A stretch of 64,000 nt of DNA, taken from positions 1 through 64,000 of the forward strand of contig JBFLYO010000002.1 in assembly GCA_040756745.1 (NCBI GenBank), read 5' to 3'. The first letter of the stretch is position 1; each line of letters begins with the position of its first letter. The position numbers and the translations under genes are program-made. The DNA is from JBFLYO01 sp040756745. Its GTDB lineage: Bacteria > Bacteroidota > Ignavibacteria > UBA10030 > UBA6906. Of this stretch, positions 51,859-60,695 are shown one piece after another. The notes beneath the pieces are model-generated. The model was not told the DNA's origin. It did not search any database and worked only from the letters and a program-made list of their open reading frames with translations.

Positions 51859-52485
51859 TCAGAGGTACCTGGACTTGAACTTCTCGTAGTCGTTGATGAT
51901 GAGCTTCCCCCGCTCGATTTCCAGGTGCCCCTCACGGATGAACGCGTGAATCATGCGCGAGATGGTTTCACGAGAGGTTCCGGCCATGTTCGCAAGGTCC
52001 TGCTGGAGCGGGAGCTCGTCGATCTCGACCCGCCCCTTGCGAATTTTGCCGATGTCGTCCGCAAGCTGGAGGACGACGTTTGCGACGCGGCCTGCCGCGT
52101 CCTTGAGCGACAGGCTCTTGATCTGAGAATCAGCCTTCCGCAGCCGCATCGTCAGCTCCTTCAGGAGAGCGATTGCGACGGAGGGAAAATCGTGGAGGAG
52201 CTTAAGGAAGTCGCGCCGGTGGATCATGAAGAGCTCAGACTTCGTGATGGCCACAACGCTTGCCGACCGGGCGAGCCCGTCGAGAATGGCCATTTCGCCG
52301 AAGAAGTCGCTCTCCCCCAGGATGGAAAGGATCACTTCGCGGCCGTCGTCATCCATCCGGACAATCTTGACTTTCCCGGTAACGATCACAAACAGCGCCG
52401 CTCCCGCTTCCTCCTCCAGGAGGATGATGCTCCCCTTTTTGTACTTCTTCCTGACCCCGACCTTGGCAATTGTGTCGAGGTCCAT
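51859..52485 (-). CDS. Crp/Fnr-family transcription regulator (start probably further upstream)
   Basis: A cyclic-nucleotide-binding-like domain (KGSIILLEEEAGAALFVIVTG, GESDFFGEMAILDG) precedes a winged helix (QQDLANMAGTSRETISRMI). The ATG at 52485 would cut off the first helix. The same frame continues upstream with EIEFLKNVPILCDLEP, the standard N-terminus of this family, as far as a CTG codon at 52554 that has GGAGG five bases before it. No ATG, GTG or TTG fits there, so the true protein probably starts at that CTG and has about 23 more residues. The ligand is unknown. Confidence 0.92.
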   Translation of the reverse strand: MDLDTIAKVGVRKKYKKGSIILLEEEAGAALFVIVTGKVKIVRMDDDGREVILSILGESDFFGEMAILDGLARSASVVAITKSELFMIHRRDFLKLLHDFPSVAIALLKELTMRLRKADSQIKSLSLKDAAGRVANVVLQLADDIGKIRKGRVEIDELPLQQDLANMAGTSRETISRMIHAFIREGHLEIERGKLIINDYEKFKSRYL

Positions 52486-52630
52486 CGGCTCCAGGTCGCA
52501 CAGAATCGGTACGTTCTTCAGGAATTCGATCTCGTCCTTGACTGCTGTGTTCAGGATGACCTCCCTCGGTGTTGTGCTGGGTGTCGGGAGACAGAAGGGT
52601 CGTCCCTGCGCGCCATCAAAACAGGTTCAC

Positions 52631-52661
52631 CGAATATAGCTGGTGATGTGATGAAAGTCAA
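52631..52661 (-). promoter_or_regulatory. Promoter for the Crp-like regulator run
   Basis: Minus strand: TTG (52661-52659) in a TTGAC context, 20 bases, TATATTCG (52638-52631). It lies about 70 bases before the proposed CTG start and 140 bases before the ATG. Confidence 0.6.
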
Positions 52662-52695
52662 GAAATGGGAGAGTGCCCTGGAAGGGAATCAGCCG

Positions 52696-53475
52696 TCAGT
52701 CCACAAGGAGAAAGTAGGTCAAAAGCGCGAAGCCAATCTCGGTGAGGGCCAGAGAGATTGCGGCGGCGTTGTCGAGCCGGCGAGTTTCATCGCGAAGGGC
52801 AGGGGTTCCGTATTGCTCGTACAGCCCGTTCCGCTCGTCGGCGCGGATCTTGAAGTACGCCGCCGCAACCCCGGCGATAATGGTCGCGCCGCCCGCGATG
52901 TAGAGACGCATCATGCTCCGGCTCCCGTTGCTTTCGCTCACCAGCGGTCCGGGGAGGCCTTCCGATTGCCAGATTCTTTTCAATGATGCGTGCGCGATTC
53001 CGCCGCTCAGGCCCGGGAGGGGGATCGCGGCGGTTTCGTATCCCTGCAGGGAGAGCCGCACTTCCCGGGCTGACTGTCCGGCAAGCGTTACCAGGACGAG
53101 GGGCGTGGTTCCGACAGCCGAATCACCCAGGGTGACGAGAGCCCCCGATGGATCGGTGACAACCATGACGTGCGGCGCGAAGGCGTACCGCAGAGTGCGT
53201 CGTTCTCCTGCCGCGAGCGTGACCGTGTCGACGATCGATCCCGTCAGCCACGAAGAAAGATCCTTCTGAACGAGGCGGATGACGTGGGGTCCGGCCGAGA
53301 GGGAATCCTCACGCCAGGGCGTCGTCCCGCGCCTGCCGGAGTCAATGGTGACCCACGCGGTATCGCTGACGGTGAGGATTTCCAGGGAAGCCGCGCGCGC
53401 TGCAGCGGCGCTGTCCTGCGATGGTGCCTCGACGGCAGCAAGAGCGACCAGCATGATGAGCGTCGCCGATCTCAT
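52696..53475 (-). CDS. PEGA-domain exported protein with C-terminal membrane helices
   Basis: The signal peptide (ATLIMLVALAAVEAPSQ) is followed by two PEGA-like beta modules (about 33-100 and 105-165, with SGRRGTTPW and DSAVGTTPLVLV marking the typical glycine-threonine-proline turn). Two hydrophobic helices near the C-terminus (LYIAGGATIIAGVAAAYFK and AISLALTEIGFALLTYFLL) anchor it in a membrane. PEGA domains are extracytoplasmic beta modules of unclear role. It overlaps the PQQ-propeller gene by four bases. Confidence 0.8.
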   Translation of the reverse strand: MRSATLIMLVALAAVEAPSQDSAAAARAASLEILTVSDTAWVTIDSGRRGTTPWREDSLSAGPHVIRLVQKDLSSWLTGSIVDTVTLAAGERRTLRYAFAPHVMVVTDPSGALVTLGDSAVGTTPLVLVTLAGQSAREVRLSLQGYETAAIPLPGLSGGIAHASLKRIWQSEGLPGPLVSESNGSRSMMRLYIAGGATIIAGVAAAYFKIRADERNGLYEQYGTPALRDETRRLDNAAAISLALTEIGFALLTYFLLVD

Positions 53476-54617
53476 TGCGCTGCTTCCCTATAAGCGAGCA
53501 CGGAGTGCTCATCCGTGGCGATGTACAGGTGCCCGAACGCCGCTGCGGGAGAAGTGCGGATGCGCCCGTCGGCCGATTCGTTCCAGATCACCCTCCCGCT
53601 GCCGGCATCGAGCGCGTAGATCTGTTTGCGCAGCGTGCCGACGAACACTGTCGTGCCAGCGACCGCCCCACCGGCGCTGATCGGACCGCTCAACGAGGTC
53701 CGCCAGAGCTGTTGACCGTCACGCGTCCGAAGGCCGAGAGCGGTTCCCGCCAGCGTCCCAACCACAACACATTCGCCCGCCGGGACGGCATTCGCGACGA
53801 TCGATTCCCGGGTATCACAGCGCCAGAGCAGCGAGCCCGTTGACCGTGCGAGGGCTATCACCTCTCCCGAGCGATTGCCGACGATCACCATGCCGCCGTC
53901 GATCAGCGGCGATGCACTGACGGGCGCGCCGGTGTTGAATTTCCAGAGCAGCGCCCCCGAGCCGGACCGCAGCGCAAAGATCCACCCGTCGTCGGCCCCG
54001 AAAACGACCGTGCCACTGTCTGCGGCGGCAGAGGAGCGGATCCCCTTCAGTGTCTTATTTGCCGGGAGCTCGAACTTCCACACCTCGTCCCCGGATCCGC
54101 GGTGGACGCAGAAGAATTGCCCGCTGATGTTCCCGATGTAGAGATGCTGGTCGTAGAGGAGCGGGGAGGTTTCGATATCGCCGAAATTCTTTTTCCAACG
54201 GACTTTCCCCTCGAACAGATCATAGGCCACGAGCGATTCTCTGGTGTTCGAGAGCGCCATGAACACGGTGCTGCCGTCGACCACGGGAGAACCCTGGATG
54301 GCATCGCCGAGCCCGACCCACCCGATGACGCGGCCCGTCCGGGCTGCGATCGCATAGAGCTCCCCCCGCAGGTTAGTCACAAAGACGACGCTGTCGACGA
54401 TGACGGGGGAGCCGTTCCCCACGCCGGCTGTGACATCCTGTTCCCACGCAAGGGTGAGAGGGGGAGTGACCTGGCTTGATGCGACTGCCGTCCGCGTTGC
54501 GCCCCGGGCAAACGTCGGCCAGTCGTCCTCCTGCTGGCGCAGATACCGCTCCATGCGGAGTCCTCCGCAGCCGGAGAGGACGAGGAGGAGCGCGATCGCC
54601 ACACGTTTTGAGGCCAT
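53472..54617 (-). CDS. PQQ-type beta-propeller lipoprotein (BamB-like)
   Basis: I start at the ATG at 54617, giving MASKRVAIALLLVLSGCGG with lipobox LSGC. Repeated propeller blades follow, each with an AxDxxxGxxxW-like phrase (AYDLFEGKVRWKK, ALRSGSGALLWKF, ALDAGSGRVIWNE). BamB-like lipoproteins help assemble outer-membrane proteins, but other PQQ-like propellers have different roles. Here the neighbour, overlapping by one base, encodes a large propeller-barrel protein, consistent with an envelope function. Confidence 0.87.
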   Translation of the reverse strand: MASKRVAIALLLVLSGCGGLRMERYLRQQEDDWPTFARGATRTAVASSQVTPPLTLAWEQDVTAGVGNGSPVIVDSVVFVTNLRGELYAIAARTGRVIGWVGLGDAIQGSPVVDGSTVFMALSNTRESLVAYDLFEGKVRWKKNFGDIETSPLLYDQHLYIGNISGQFFCVHRGSGDEVWKFELPANKTLKGIRSSAAADSGTVVFGADDGWIFALRSGSGALLWKFNTGAPVSASPLIDGGMVIVGNRSGEVIALARSTGSLLWRCDTRESIVANAVPAGECVVVGTLAGTALGLRTRDGQQLWRTSLSGPISAGGAVAGTTVFVGTLRKQIYALDAGSGRVIWNESADGRIRTSPAAAFGHLYIATDEHSVLAYREAAQ

Positions 54618-57448
54618 CAGAAATCCCATCCGAAGAAGAACTGATGGAACAATCCTGACTGGAACTGCGTGAAGTTCTTCTCTATGCGCTTGCCGAGATC
54701 ATACCGCAGGACAAGGATCCCGCCGAGGTTCATCCGGAGTCCGGCGCCGACGCTCCCCAGCGTCTGCGTGTACGCTTTGTCCCAAGCGCTGCCGGCATCG
54801 ACATACAGCGCGCCGCGAATAGACCAGAAGCTGATGCCGCCGAACGGGAACCGGACGGCGAACTGATCGATGAACGGGAAACGGAGCTCATGGCTGGTGA
54901 GCCAGAGCTTTTCGCCGCGGATCGACCACCGCGGCCATCCGCGCAAGTCCCAACTGCCTCCCATGACGAACCGCCGCGATTCCTTCCCGTTGTTGTAGAA
55001 GAGCCAGAAGCGCGACGCGAACGCACTCCGGGTGGCGAGTCGGAGATAATGACGGTAGTCGGCGATGAACGTGTAATAGTTGACGTTGGAAAACTGGATA
55101 TCAGACGTGTACGCCAGCGTCACGTTGAACCTGCTGCCGTCGAGGGGGCCGCTCGGCCCCCAGAGCGAATTGTCGTGCGTGAAGGAAACCGAGTTTGACA
55201 GCAGGAGCGCACGCCGTTCGATGAACCCCAGGTCAAGTTCGCGGTTGGAGCTGCTGAGACTGATGCTGGTTTCGATCCGCTGGAACTTGCTCAGAGGATA
55301 GCTCAGCGCGAAGTAGCCGCCGAACACCCGCTCGAAGAAGAAATCGTCCTGCACGGTGAGATCGTATCGGCGGCCGGTGAACCTGTAGATCCCGTACGCA
55401 TAGTTCGTGCGCTGTCCCATCGAGATGCGGGAGATGGCGACGTTGAAGCTCGAGAGGAATTCCGACTGCGACTCCGCAGTGTTGTACAGCAGGAAATAGT
55501 ATTGCTCGTTTCCCAGGAGATCGCTCAACGCAACAATGGCGCCGCCGGTCGTGCCGAACACCGGATCTGTCGAGATCGCGCTCTGTGCAATGTCGAGACT
55601 GTACTCTCCCTGATAACGAAACCGCTTCAGCTCCGAGATCCCCGCAACGGTGTTCGCCTCCCAGGGGTTCTCTTTGTCGTACAGGTCGATGATGCGGATG
55701 TCCGTTGCCGTGTCGAGCACGGCGGCGACGTTGCTGACCGCGCGGATCTGAAAGCTGAGTTTCTCAAAAGTGGCGAAGACGAGATCGCCGCTGCGGGTCC
55801 AGGCGGGATCAAAGGCCGACGTGGTGAACCGGGTGAGGCGCGTCATCGAACGCATCCCCCCCGGAAACCGCTTCGTCATGTCGATCGTCCAGATGTTCTG
55901 CACGTGGTCGAGATCCGAGGTGAAGGCAATGCGCCGACCGTCCTTGGACCATGCGGGCGATGCATTGGAGGCGGGGCCGTACGTGAGATACTCGATCCGT
56001 CCCGATGCAAGCTCGTACAGAAAGAGATTGTACGCGCCCTGTGCGCCAAAGGGCGTACGGTCGGAAGCGAACGCGATCCACTTGCCGTCGGGAGACCACG
56101 CAGGGTCGCGGTCGTCGTAGTAGTCGTTCGTCAGCCGGCGCAGCTCGCGGGACGACACGGTGAGGATATACAGGTCGTTGTCTCCTCCCTTCGTGATGGC
56201 AGTGAATGCAAGCTGCTCGCCGTCGGGCGACCAGGAGACGGAGCCGATGCTGACGAGGTCCTTGAAGCGCAGCGTCTGCTGAATATTCCCCGTGTGCGCA
56301 TCGGCAACGTGCAGTGCATCGTGTTCGCCGCTCTTGGTCACAAAGGCCAGGCGCCCGTACCGCGACACGTCGATCCGGCTCCGGAAGGGATGAAACGCCT
56401 CAAGCTCGTCGGTCTGCTCCCCTTCCACGATGTTGACCGCCTCCGCGTCGGGATCCTTATCGTCCATATTTTTTGCGTAGATGCCGGTGTACCCCGTCCG
56501 GTTGCCGATGAAGTAGACCGTGCGCTCCGAGTCGGCTTCGAACACGACCGGTTTCGAATTAAATCCTTCCTTCACAATGCTGATGGTAGCCATGCTCGGG
56601 GCGTCGTGCGCGGCGAGGAGAGGGAAATGCTGCTTCTTCAGCGCGTAGAGCCACTCTTCGTCGAATTCCTTGTATGTCTTCCCGATCGTGATCTTGAAGA
56701 CATCGCTGAACGAGCTCTCTTTCCAGAAGTTCTCCAGGAGGAGCAGGATCTTCTCCTCGCCGTAGGCCCGTGAGATGTATTGCAGGGCATTCTGTCCCTC
56801 CTTATACATCAGGAAGGTGCCGTAAATTCGGTCCATGTTGTCGAGCCCCACGGCGGTCTCGTTCAGCACCATGTCGCGCATGACCATCTCCGCCTGCGCA
56901 TCCCAGTCGGTGGACCAGTATTCTGCCAGACCTTCCGTGAACCAGAGGGGAGGCATGCGGTCCACCGGCTTGCGGTGGTCGCTGAGCACGCGCGTCACCT
57001 TGCTCGTCATGAAGACGTGGACGAGCTCATGCCTGATGACGTGACGGAACTGCGCCGTCGATCCGTCGGCGGGGATTACCACGCGCCCCTTGAGGAACTC
57101 GAAAAACCCCCCGACTCCCTCCGGGATGAAGCCGCCGGTGGTGTTCGTTTGTTCAAAATGGAGATGCGAGCTGTAGAAGATCAGTGGCACGCGCGTGTTG
57201 AGCGTGTGGTTGAACTTCTCCTGCAGGACCTTGTAGCTCTCCTCGGCGAAGAACGCCCCGCGTTCGGCGAGGTCCTTCATCTCGGTGTAGTAATAGATGT
57301 CGAAGTGCTCGGTCTTGAGCACATGCCACTCGAAATCCGTGTACTGCACCTTGTTCCGGCCGAACCAGAAGAATTGGGCGTGGAGCGGCGCGTCTGCGGC
57401 GAGCAGGAGAAGGAGGGCGAGTGCCGGAATTCGGGCAGACCGATTCAT
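54617..57448 (-). CDS. Exported peptidase-MA / TolB-propeller / outer-membrane-barrel fusion
   Basis: This 943-residue protein has three parts behind a signal peptide (residues 1-24). Part one (about 35-280) is a gluzincin-type peptidase-MA domain with HELVH at 140-144 and the third ligand E172 in WFTEGLAEY. Part two (about 300-590) holds TolB-type WD40-like blades (SWSPDGEQLAF, AWSPDGKWIAFASD, AWSKDGRRIAFTSD). Part three (about 620-943) is an outer-membrane barrel with a surface-antigen-like end, WSIRGALYVDAGSAWD and a closing aromatic strand FFFGWDF. It is probably a protease or processing factor fixed to the outer membrane. Confidence 0.87.
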   Translation of the reverse strand: MNRSARIPALALLLLLAADAPLHAQFFWFGRNKVQYTDFEWHVLKTEHFDIYYYTEMKDLAERGAFFAEESYKVLQEKFNHTLNTRVPLIFYSSHLHFEQTNTTGGFIPEGVGGFFEFLKGRVVIPADGSTAQFRHVIRHELVHVFMTSKVTRVLSDHRKPVDRMPPLWFTEGLAEYWSTDWDAQAEMVMRDMVLNETAVGLDNMDRIYGTFLMYKEGQNALQYISRAYGEEKILLLLENFWKESSFSDVFKITIGKTYKEFDEEWLYALKKQHFPLLAAHDAPSMATISIVKEGFNSKPVVFEADSERTVYFIGNRTGYTGIYAKNMDDKDPDAEAVNIVEGEQTDELEAFHPFRSRIDVSRYGRLAFVTKSGEHDALHVADAHTGNIQQTLRFKDLVSIGSVSWSPDGEQLAFTAITKGGDNDLYILTVSSRELRRLTNDYYDDRDPAWSPDGKWIAFASDRTPFGAQGAYNLFLYELASGRIEYLTYGPASNASPAWSKDGRRIAFTSDLDHVQNIWTIDMTKRFPGGMRSMTRLTRFTTSAFDPAWTRSGDLVFATFEKLSFQIRAVSNVAAVLDTATDIRIIDLYDKENPWEANTVAGISELKRFRYQGEYSLDIAQSAISTDPVFGTTGGAIVALSDLLGNEQYYFLLYNTAESQSEFLSSFNVAISRISMGQRTNYAYGIYRFTGRRYDLTVQDDFFFERVFGGYFALSYPLSKFQRIETSISLSSSNRELDLGFIERRALLLSNSVSFTHDNSLWGPSGPLDGSRFNVTLAYTSDIQFSNVNYYTFIADYRHYLRLATRSAFASRFWLFYNNGKESRRFVMGGSWDLRGWPRWSIRGEKLWLTSHELRFPFIDQFAVRFPFGGISFWSIRGALYVDAGSAWDKAYTQTLGSVGAGLRMNLGGILVLRYDLGKRIEKNFTQFQSGLFHQFFFGWDF

Positions 57449-57492
57449 GTCCGTGTGCGAGAGGTGCGGCGTGCGCTTCGCACCCCCGGGCC

Positions 57493-57588
57493 CTACCAGG
57501 ATGTTCCGTTGCGGAAGACTGTGACGAACAGGATAAGGGCGAACGTCACAATCGCGACACCGATGGCGATCTTCTGTTGCTTGGTCAT
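57493..57588 (-). CDS. 31-residue single-pass membrane microprotein
   Basis: The ATG at 57588 overlaps the stop of the upstream isomerase gene (ATGA), and a TAG stop follows 31 codons later. The product begins MTKQQK and has one membrane helix (IAIGVAIVTFALILFVTVF), ending in RNGTSW. The tight overlap, the positive N-terminus and the perfect helix argue for a real gene. It sits 44 bases before the peptidase/propeller/barrel gene. The function is unknown; a small regulator or subunit of an envelope complex is possible. Confidence 0.65.
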   Translation of the reverse strand: MTKQQKIAIGVAIVTFALILFVTVFRNGTSW

Positions 57589-58634
57589 GCTCTGGCCAGT
57601 TCCTGTTTCAATGTGTCGATCACCTCGACGGGGGTCGGATCAACGCCGTTCAGGACGGCGAGATACAGACTCATCCAGTCGCCCAGCGAGATCAGCGAGA
57701 AAACCCTGGCGAGCAGCGACGACCCCTCGCTCCAGACTTCGGTGATGTGGTGTGTGTACTGCGCGATCATCCCTTTGGTCAGCTCCATCCGCATCCGGAC
57801 GCGCGGATGGTCGTCCTTGTCCCGAAGGAACAACACCTGGAGTTCGCGCATTGGTTCCCTCAGTGCGTTCCAACCCACCAGCTCGTTGTGGTTCATTTCG
57901 GGGAGCACGTGACCGAAGGCAAGCGATTTCCCGTTCTCGGCGATCTGTCCGCGCCAGCGGGTGTTCACGGCATCAAACCGCTCTGCAGCCGAGTAGATGA
58001 CCCCGATGCGGCCTCGCAGTTGCTGGGCGAGCATGAGGGCGGTGTTCGCGCCCCCCCCGGCGTCTGCATAGAGGATTGACCGCTGTTCGAGCATCGCAAT
58101 GGTCTCGCGGATGTCCCGGCTCCGGTCGCGCACAAACCCTATGCGCGCAAGGGCAATCAGCAGGGGAAAGAACGAATACCCGAGCGCCGCACGCGGAGGA
58201 TGTCCGCCGGGGACGAGGATCAGCGGCGATTTCTTTTTCCGGGCCGTCGCTGCCGTGACACCTCCCGAGGTGATGCACAGGATCTTTGCGCGCCGTCGGA
58301 CCGCTTCGCGGTGCGCGGCGATGGTCTCCTCGGTGTTCCCGGAATAGCTGGAGATGATGACGAGCGTCCGCGGGCCGACGAATGCCGGGAGGGTGTACAT
58401 TCGGTTGACGATGAACGGGATGCGCAATTCGCCGGCGAGGTAGCTCCTAAGGAGATCCCCGCCGATCGCGGATCCTCCCAGGCCGCAGAGCACGATCTGT
58501 TCGACGCCACGTGCCCGATGGCGCAGTGCCGCATCGTCCCCGATCGCGACGGCCTCACGCACCTGCGAAGGAAAGTTCTTCAGAAGATCATACATGCCGC
58601 TCCGGTCGACTGCACGGATTTCTTGAAGAGTCAT
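57585..58634 (-). CDS. SIS-domain phosphoglucose/phosphomannose isomerase
   Basis: Two SIS domains are recognisable: CGLGGSAIGGDLLRSYLAG with SSYSGNTEETIA, and AAERFDAVNTRWRGQIAENGKS with the catalytic LPEMNHNELVGW. These features mark the bifunctional phosphoglucose/phosphomannose isomerase family, interconverting fructose 6-phosphate with glucose or mannose 6-phosphate. 349 residues is normal. It lies 22 bases after enzyme I of the PTS and overlaps the microprotein gene. Confidence 0.93.
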   Translation of the reverse strand: MTLQEIRAVDRSGMYDLLKNFPSQVREAVAIGDDAALRHRARGVEQIVLCGLGGSAIGGDLLRSYLAGELRIPFIVNRMYTLPAFVGPRTLVIISSYSGNTEETIAAHREAVRRRAKILCITSGGVTAATARKKKSPLILVPGGHPPRAALGYSFFPLLIALARIGFVRDRSRDIRETIAMLEQRSILYADAGGGANTALMLAQQLRGRIGVIYSAAERFDAVNTRWRGQIAENGKSLAFGHVLPEMNHNELVGWNALREPMRELQVLFLRDKDDHPRVRMRMELTKGMIAQYTHHITEVWSEGSSLLARVFSLISLGDWMSLYLAVLNGVDPTPVEVIDTLKQELARA

Positions 58635-58656
58635 GTTGTGTCGCTCCTGGTCGAAG

Positions 58657-60420
58657 TTACGTGTCGAGTGGGATATCCGGGACCCTGGACTTGATGGTCG
58701 AGGAGAGGAATTCCCGGATCTCGGGCTCGGTGGCCATTGACAGCACCTTCTCTGCCACCCGCTTCGCGTCCTTCTGCCGGATGGAGAGGATAATCTTCTT
58801 GATCTCCGGGAGCACCGTCGGGATGACGCTCAGTTCGTCGATGCCGAGGCCGACGAGCAGGACGGTGGCCAGCGGATCGCCGGCCATCTCGCCGCACATC
58901 CCGACCCAGACGCCGCGCTTGTGCCCCGCGTCGATGATCTGCTTGATCGTCCTGAGCACGGCCGGATTGAATTGCTGATAGAGCGGTGCGACCGCATCAT
59001 TGTCCCGGTCGACGGCCAGCAGGTACTGGATCAGATCGTTCGTGCCGATGCTGAGGAAATCGACCTCCGCGGCGATCTCTTCGGCCAGCACCGCGGCTGA
59101 GGGAACCTCGATCATCACGCCGATCTTGATCTTCGGGTCGTAGCCGATCCCGCGCGCATCGAGATCCTTCTTCGCGCGGTCGACCATAGCCTTCGCCCGC
59201 CGGACCTCCTGAAGCGTCGAGACCATCGGGAACATGATCTGGACGTTCTTGCGCGCACTTGCCCTGAGGATGCCGCGCAACTGGTCGAGGAACAGATCCG
59301 GCCGGTCGAGAAGCACGCGAATGCCCCGCCAGCCGAGGAACGGGTTGGCTTCATGCTCGCTGTCGGGCGAGATCTTGTCGCCCCCGACGTCGAACGTGCG
59401 GAAGATGACCGAGTTCGGGTAGACCGCTTCGGCCACCTTGCGGTAGGCTTCAAATTGTTCATCCTCGGCAGGGTAGGTCCCGCGGCCGAGGAGCTGGCTC
59501 TCGGTCCGGAACAACCCGACCCCCGCCGAGCCCTGTCGCAGGGCGAATTCGATTTCGTCGTCGAATTCGATGTTGGCCGACAGCTCGATGTGCTTGTGGT
59601 CGAGTGTCTCGGCTGTCAGTCCCGCAATGTCGACGAGCCGCTCCTCGAATTCCCTGAAGCGCTGCTTCTTCCGCATCAGCGTCTGCACCGTTTCCTCGGA
59701 GGGACGAATGACGATCAGCCCGGCGTAGCCGTCGATGGCGATCCTGTCGCCCGTCATGACCTCGTGCGTTGCGGTGTGAAGACCGACGACGGCAGGGATC
59801 TTCAACGAGCGGGAGAGGATGGCTGCGTGCGAGGTGACGCCGCCGAGGTCCGTGGCATAGCCAAGAATCTGGTTGCGGCTGAAGATGACGGTGTCGGCAG
59901 GGGCGAGGGTTTCCGAGACGATGATGGATTCTCCTTCGAGGCGCGAGAAGAGCTTCTGGTCCCGGATGTTCCGGATGATCCTGTTCATGACGTCGTCCAC
60001 GTCGTGCGCCCGCTCGTGCATGTACTCGTCGGGAGCAGCGAGCATGAGCTGCTTGTACTTGCTGATCTCGTCCGCCACGATGAACTCGGCATTCTTCAGC
60101 TCACGTGCGATCCGCGCCTCGATCGTCCCCATCAGGATCGTATCGGCGAGGATCATGATCTGCGCTTCGAAGATCCTGGCGCTCTGCGATCCCAGCTTCT
60201 GCTCGGCGAAGGCATGGATCTTCTTCAGCTCCTTTTCGGAGCGCGCATTCGCGGTGCGGAGGCGCTGGATCTCCGACTCCACCTCAGCGGGGGAGATCGG
60301 TTTCTCCTGCACGACGGGGGCCTGCTTGCTGTAGAGGTACGCGGGACCGAACGCGATGCCCGGCGCGGCGGCGATCCCCTTCAGCACGAGTTCCTGCCCC
60401 GTGGCAGCGGCGGTGTACAT
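58657..60420 (-). CDS. ptsI: PTS enzyme I (phosphoenolpyruvate-protein phosphotransferase)
   Basis: Transfers phosphate from PEP to HPr. The phospho-histidine is in LGGVTSHAAILSRSL. The PEP-binding barrel contains GVGLFRTE, FRTFDVGGDK, NPFLGWRGIR, MIEVPSAA and the proton donor Cys in GMCGEMAGDP. 587 residues is normal. HPr lies immediately upstream, but no EII component is in the window, so the pair may serve regulation or an EII elsewhere. Confidence 0.97.
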   Translation of the reverse strand: MYTAAATGQELVLKGIAAAPGIAFGPAYLYSKQAPVVQEKPISPAEVESEIQRLRTANARSEKELKKIHAFAEQKLGSQSARIFEAQIMILADTILMGTIEARIARELKNAEFIVADEISKYKQLMLAAPDEYMHERAHDVDDVMNRIIRNIRDQKLFSRLEGESIIVSETLAPADTVIFSRNQILGYATDLGGVTSHAAILSRSLKIPAVVGLHTATHEVMTGDRIAIDGYAGLIVIRPSEETVQTLMRKKQRFREFEERLVDIAGLTAETLDHKHIELSANIEFDDEIEFALRQGSAGVGLFRTESQLLGRGTYPAEDEQFEAYRKVAEAVYPNSVIFRTFDVGGDKISPDSEHEANPFLGWRGIRVLLDRPDLFLDQLRGILRASARKNVQIMFPMVSTLQEVRRAKAMVDRAKKDLDARGIGYDPKIKIGVMIEVPSAAVLAEEIAAEVDFLSIGTNDLIQYLLAVDRDNDAVAPLYQQFNPAVLRTIKQIIDAGHKRGVWVGMCGEMAGDPLATVLLVGLGIDELSVIPTVLPEIKKIILSIRQKDAKRVAEKVLSMATEPEIREFLSSTIKSRVPDIPLDT

Positions 60421-60421
60421 G

Positions 60422-60688
60422 CTACTCCTCGTCGAATTTCCGTTCGAACAGGCTCACGATGGCCTCGGCGGCGGCCTCCTCATCGGGGCCTTCCACTCTG
60501 ATGGTGAGGGTCGATCCCATCTCGGCGGCGAGAGTCATGACCCCGATGATGCTTTTTCCGTTGATCTCAAGATTGTCCTTGGCGATGAACAGGTCGGACT
60601 GGAACCGCGCGGCGGTCTTGACGAGCGTTGCCGCCGGACGCGTGTGCAGACCCTTGGTGTTCACGATGGTGACGGTGCGCTCGATCAT
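60422..60688 (-). CDS. ptsH: Phosphocarrier protein HPr
   Basis: 88 residues with the phosphorylation site H15 in NTKGLHTRPAATLV. The regulatory serine S46 stands in NGKSIIGVMTLAAE, the HPr-kinase recognition context. It lies one base before enzyme I and seven bases after the polyprenyl synthase gene. Both the histidine and serine sites are intact, so HPr-kinase control is possible even though no kinase gene is visible here. Confidence 0.97.
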   Translation of the reverse strand: MIERTVTIVNTKGLHTRPAATLVKTAARFQSDLFIAKDNLEINGKSIIGVMTLAAEMGSTLTIRVEGPDEEAAAEAIVSLFERKFDEE

Positions 60689-60695
60689 CGCCGTC

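Noticed and set aside
51562..52986. Plus-strand frame of 474 codons opposite the PHP and Crp-like genes
   Set aside because: Antisense to two clear families and crosses their promoter region.
55502..56773. Plus-strand frame of 423 codons opposite the peptidase/propeller gene
   Set aside because: Shadow of the minus-strand propeller blades; no start signal and no motif.
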